Of a DNA stretch of 64,000 nt, positions 61,941 to 64,000 are shown piece by piece (positions within the stretch are counted from its first letter, which is position 1; every line of letters starts with the position of its first letter). Source of the DNA: Bdellovibrio sp. CG22_combo_CG10-13_8_21_14_all_39_27 (lineage in GTDB: Bacteria; Bdellovibrionota; Bacteriovoracia; Bacteriovoracales; Bacteriovoracaceae); the NCBI GenBank assembly GCA_002786715.1, contig PCTW01000061.1, forward strand, positions 124,001-188,000, written 5' to 3'. The notes beneath the pieces are model-generated. The model searched no databases and was not told the DNA's origin. It saw only the letters and a list, made by a program, of their open reading frames with translations. Made by a program: the position numbers and the translations under genes.

Positions 61941-64000
61941 TTATTTTAAAAGCGGTGCTCTGAGATTAGGCAACTTTTTTAAATCAGGTTTTAGATACAT
62001 AAATTTCTTCGCCAATTTATCCATTTCGATCAAGCCTCTTTCGAGCTGAGAATCAATTCCCTTTTTCCAATCTTGCGGAGTGATCTCAACATCTATATCT
62101 GGATCTGTCCCGTAATTTTCAACTTGATAACCAACATCTCTGAACCAAAATGAAAATTCTGGTTGCGAAGTCCAACTTCCGTCATTGAGCTCTTGTCTTG
62201 GCCAGATTCCAATGACTCCTCCCCATGTTCTTTTTCCAATAAGAGGGCCGAGTTCCATTAGTTTGAAATTGTGCGAGAATATATCACCATCAGAACCTGC
62301 TAGTTCATTAGTGAGACAAACAATTGGTCCATGGAAAGCATCGCGAGGATATTTCTCAATTCCCATGTATCTAGTGATGTCGTATCCCTGAAGTTTTTGA
62401 GCTAGCGTTTTTAAAATTAATTGAGAAACATTGCCTCCGCCATTATAGCGAACATCAACAATTAATCCCTCGCGATGAACTTCTTGAAGATAACCCTTCC
62501 AGAATTCAGAGAATCCCTTCACTCCCATGTCTGGAATATGCAGATATCCGAATTTTCCTTTGGATTTTTTATGAACATATTCTCGATTGGCATTAACCCA
62601 TTCACGGTAATGGATATTTCCTTGATGACCAATAAGCTTAACCGAGACGACCTCAGTTTGAGTTGATTTCTTTCTTTTTACTCTGAGTGTAACTCTTCTA
62701 TTTACTTTACCTTCAAGTAACTGCTGCAACTCTTTTAAGTTCTGTGGTTTGACGCCATCTATTTCTTGAATACTATCTCCTTCACTTAAAGCTGCTCCTG
62801 GTCCCAAAAGAGGAGAAGTGTGACCTTTTACCCATGAGTCACCGCGATTAATTGAAACGATCTCAAAAGATTTGCCTTTTGAATTATACTTTAGCTCCGC
62901 TCCTAGTTGGCCAACAGGGTGATGATGGGGACGACGATGGTAATCTCCGCCAGATTCATAACAATGACTAGTTCCAAGTTCTCCTTGCATTTCCCAAACA
63001 AGGTCTGAGAACTCAACCCTAGTGTTGACTTTATCGAGAAGTGGTAAGTATTTGTTGTAGACGTCAACCCAATCAATATTACTCATATTGGGTGTCCAGA
63101 AGTGCTCTCGCTGTAATACCCATGCTTCTTGATACATATGAAGCCATTCCAACTTTGGATTAATTTTGAGCAACATTCTTTCAGGGTCTATCCACCCATC
63201 GCGTTTGATATTTTCTTCACCTTCATTAGGTTTTAATTCAACGCTAACGAGACGAAGATCCCCTGAAGCATCAGCAATTAAGAATCTTTTATCAGGTGAA
63301 AAGGCTAAAGAATGTATTTGCCGTAAAAAGTCTTCGCAGCGATTTTCCTTATAGCAAAAACTGCTGAGAGTCGATGGGGACCCATCGTCTCGCCAATCAC
63401 CATTGGGGTCATATCCTTTAACTTCATTTCTAATAAAAAAGAGTTTGTCGTTGACTGCTTCAAGCTGTGAGTAACCACCCATTGGTAAAGGGAGTGGATG
63501 AATACGTTGTTCAATATCTTTCCAAACAATATTGACAACAACTTTTGCTGGCTTCTTTGATTTTTTACCGACCTGTTCTTCTCCAGGAGGAAAATCCCAA
63601 CGATCAAATTGCTTCCAAGGAAGAGGAGCTTTAGGATCAAGAAGAATGACATATGGGCGAGTTATAGAAGAAAATGACATTTCAAAATTGATTTCTCCGT
63701 AAGTTGGATGAAACTCTCTTGCTCCAATAAAGAATAAGTACTTTCCTGAGGGACAGAAAGAGGGTGAATAGTCACTTCCTACTGGCGGAATAACGAAACG
63801 ACTTGTTTTCGTTTTCGTATCATAAATTTTAATTCCCATCAAAAAGTGAGTAGGGTTGTCATTCCAACAAACATATCTCCCATCAGGCGACCAAGTTAAC
63901 CCATTGATGAAATGGCATTCATTCGTTGCAATTTTAACTTTCTTTTTTGTCGCTCGATCAAACAGCCAAACTTCATTTCGATTCGTAACGAGGGCAATTC
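61941..64000 (-). CDS. Tricorn-type protease, 5' end beyond the window
   Basis: The frame stays open to the right edge, so the N-terminal part is missing; at least 686 residues are visible. The left part reads as beta-propeller WD-like repeats (TWSPDGRYVCW, CPSGKYLFFIGA, SPDKRFLIADASG). Then follow the tricorn core: a helical segment with GTSHCYESGGDY (likely Ser-His charge relay), a PDZ domain (AALSEGDSIQEIDGVKPQN) and the C-terminal protease domain with NELAGSDGDIFSHNF, whose Ser codon at 62292-62294 is the likely nucleophile. Tricorn proteases degrade peptides produced by larger proteases. An M start near 63842 is not real. Confidence 0.85.
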   Translation of the reverse strand, partial: IALVTNRNEVWLFDRATKKKVKIATNECHFINGLTWSPDGRYVCWNDNPTHFLMGIKIYDTKTKTSRFVIPPVGSDYSPSFCPSGKYLFFIGAREFHPTYGEINFEMSFSSITRPYVILLDPKAPLPWKQFDRWDFPPGEEQVGKKSKKPAKVVVNIVWKDIEQRIHPLPLPMGGYSQLEAVNDKLFFIRNEVKGYDPNGDWRDDGSPSTLSSFCYKENRCEDFLRQIHSLAFSPDKRFLIADASGDLRLVSVELKPNEGEENIKRDGWIDPERMLLKINPKLEWLHMYQEAWVLQREHFWTPNMSNIDWVDVYNKYLPLLDKVNTRVEFSDLVWEMQGELGTSHCYESGGDYHRRPHHHPVGQLGAELKYNSKGKSFEIVSINRGDSWVKGHTSPLLGPGAALSEGDSIQEIDGVKPQNLKELQQLLEGKVNRRVTLRVKRKKSTQTEVVSVKLIGHQGNIHYREWVNANREYVHKKSKGKFGYLHIPDMGVKGFSEFWKGYLQEVHREGLIVDVRYNGGGNVSQLILKTLAQKLQGYDITRYMGIEKYPRDAFHGPIVCLTNELAGSDGDIFSHNFKLMELGPLIGKRTWGGVIGIWPRQELNDGSWTSQPEFSFWFRDVGYQVENYGTDPDIDVEITPQDWKKGIDSQLERGLIEMDKLAKKFMYLKPDLKKLPNLRAPLLK

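Noticed and set aside
1-64000. Mobile elements, CRISPR arrays, tRNA or rRNA genes
   Set aside because: No transposase, integrase, phage gene, repeat-spacer array or tRNA-like cloverleaf was seen on reading; a tRNAscan and CRISPR search would settle it.

Overview
The window is a densely packed, AT-rich bacterial chromosome segment with no tRNA, rRNA, CRISPR array, insertion sequence or prophage that I could see. Gene content points to a Gram-negative of the Bdellovibrionota, most likely a Bacteriovorax/Peredibacter-like relative (inference). The evidence is many small outer-membrane barrels and lipoproteins, BamA-type and MipA/OmpV-type proteins, an HD-GYP protein with an altered signature as in Bdellovibrio, menaquinone-type MenB, and a mix of proteobacterial housekeeping genes (CmoA/CmoB, SlyD, RapA, AcnA, GluQ) with a LeuRS of Bacteroidetes-like architecture.

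Layout. 1-6.2 kb: tail of an unknown gene, a secreted V8/trypsin-like protease, an acetyltransferase-nitrilase fusion, a 2OG-Fe(II) oxygenase, a barrel and a lipoprotein. 6.2-11.8 kb: an orphan PaaZ, CorA, RimK, a patatin and a tiny secreted protein. 11.9-18.7 kb: an NSUN4-like RNA methyltransferase, a cysteine-cluster protein, a membrane-anchored small heat-shock protein, MenB with an overlapping methyltransferase, YaeQ with GluQ, and PlsC. 18.7-26.2 kb: a barrel, rubrerythrin, MipA, a coiled-coil secreted protein, a three-gene ABC-2 exporter, an RluA-type pseudouridine synthase and a zinc ribbon. 26.3-37.1 kb: LeuS, a BamA-like protein with a 591-residue secreted partner, several unknowns, SerS. 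37.2-45.7 kb: a PAS sensor with no kinase core, TetR, a newly recognised 34-codon gene, RapA and an unconventional HD-GYP protein. 45.7-50.5 kb: an apparent operon of DsbA-fold protein, SlyD, L,D-transpeptidase-like protein, divergent SelO-like protein and S51 peptidase. 50.5-54 kb: the CmoA-CmoB-DUF454 operon, then a stand-alone histidine phosphotransfer-like protein with its response regulator. 54-64 kb: aconitase, then DUF952, MscS, a 1023-residue membrane AAA-type ATPase and a second MscS in one operon, and a tricorn-type protease that runs off the right edge.

The best candidates for something undescribed are the MscS-ATPase-MscS operon (57.1-61.9 kb) and the SelO-like operon (45.7-50.5 kb), whose transpeptidase-like gene also contains a perfect 18-bp inverted repeat. 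Genome architecture is unusual as well: of 14 convergent gene pairs, 7 overlap by exactly 4 bp through shared stop codons, 3 overlap more, and two rho-independent terminators lie inside the 3' coding end of the opposing gene. About a fifth of the genes appear to start with TTG or GTG, and two genes have a -10 element exactly 7 nt before ATG, suggesting leaderless transcripts.
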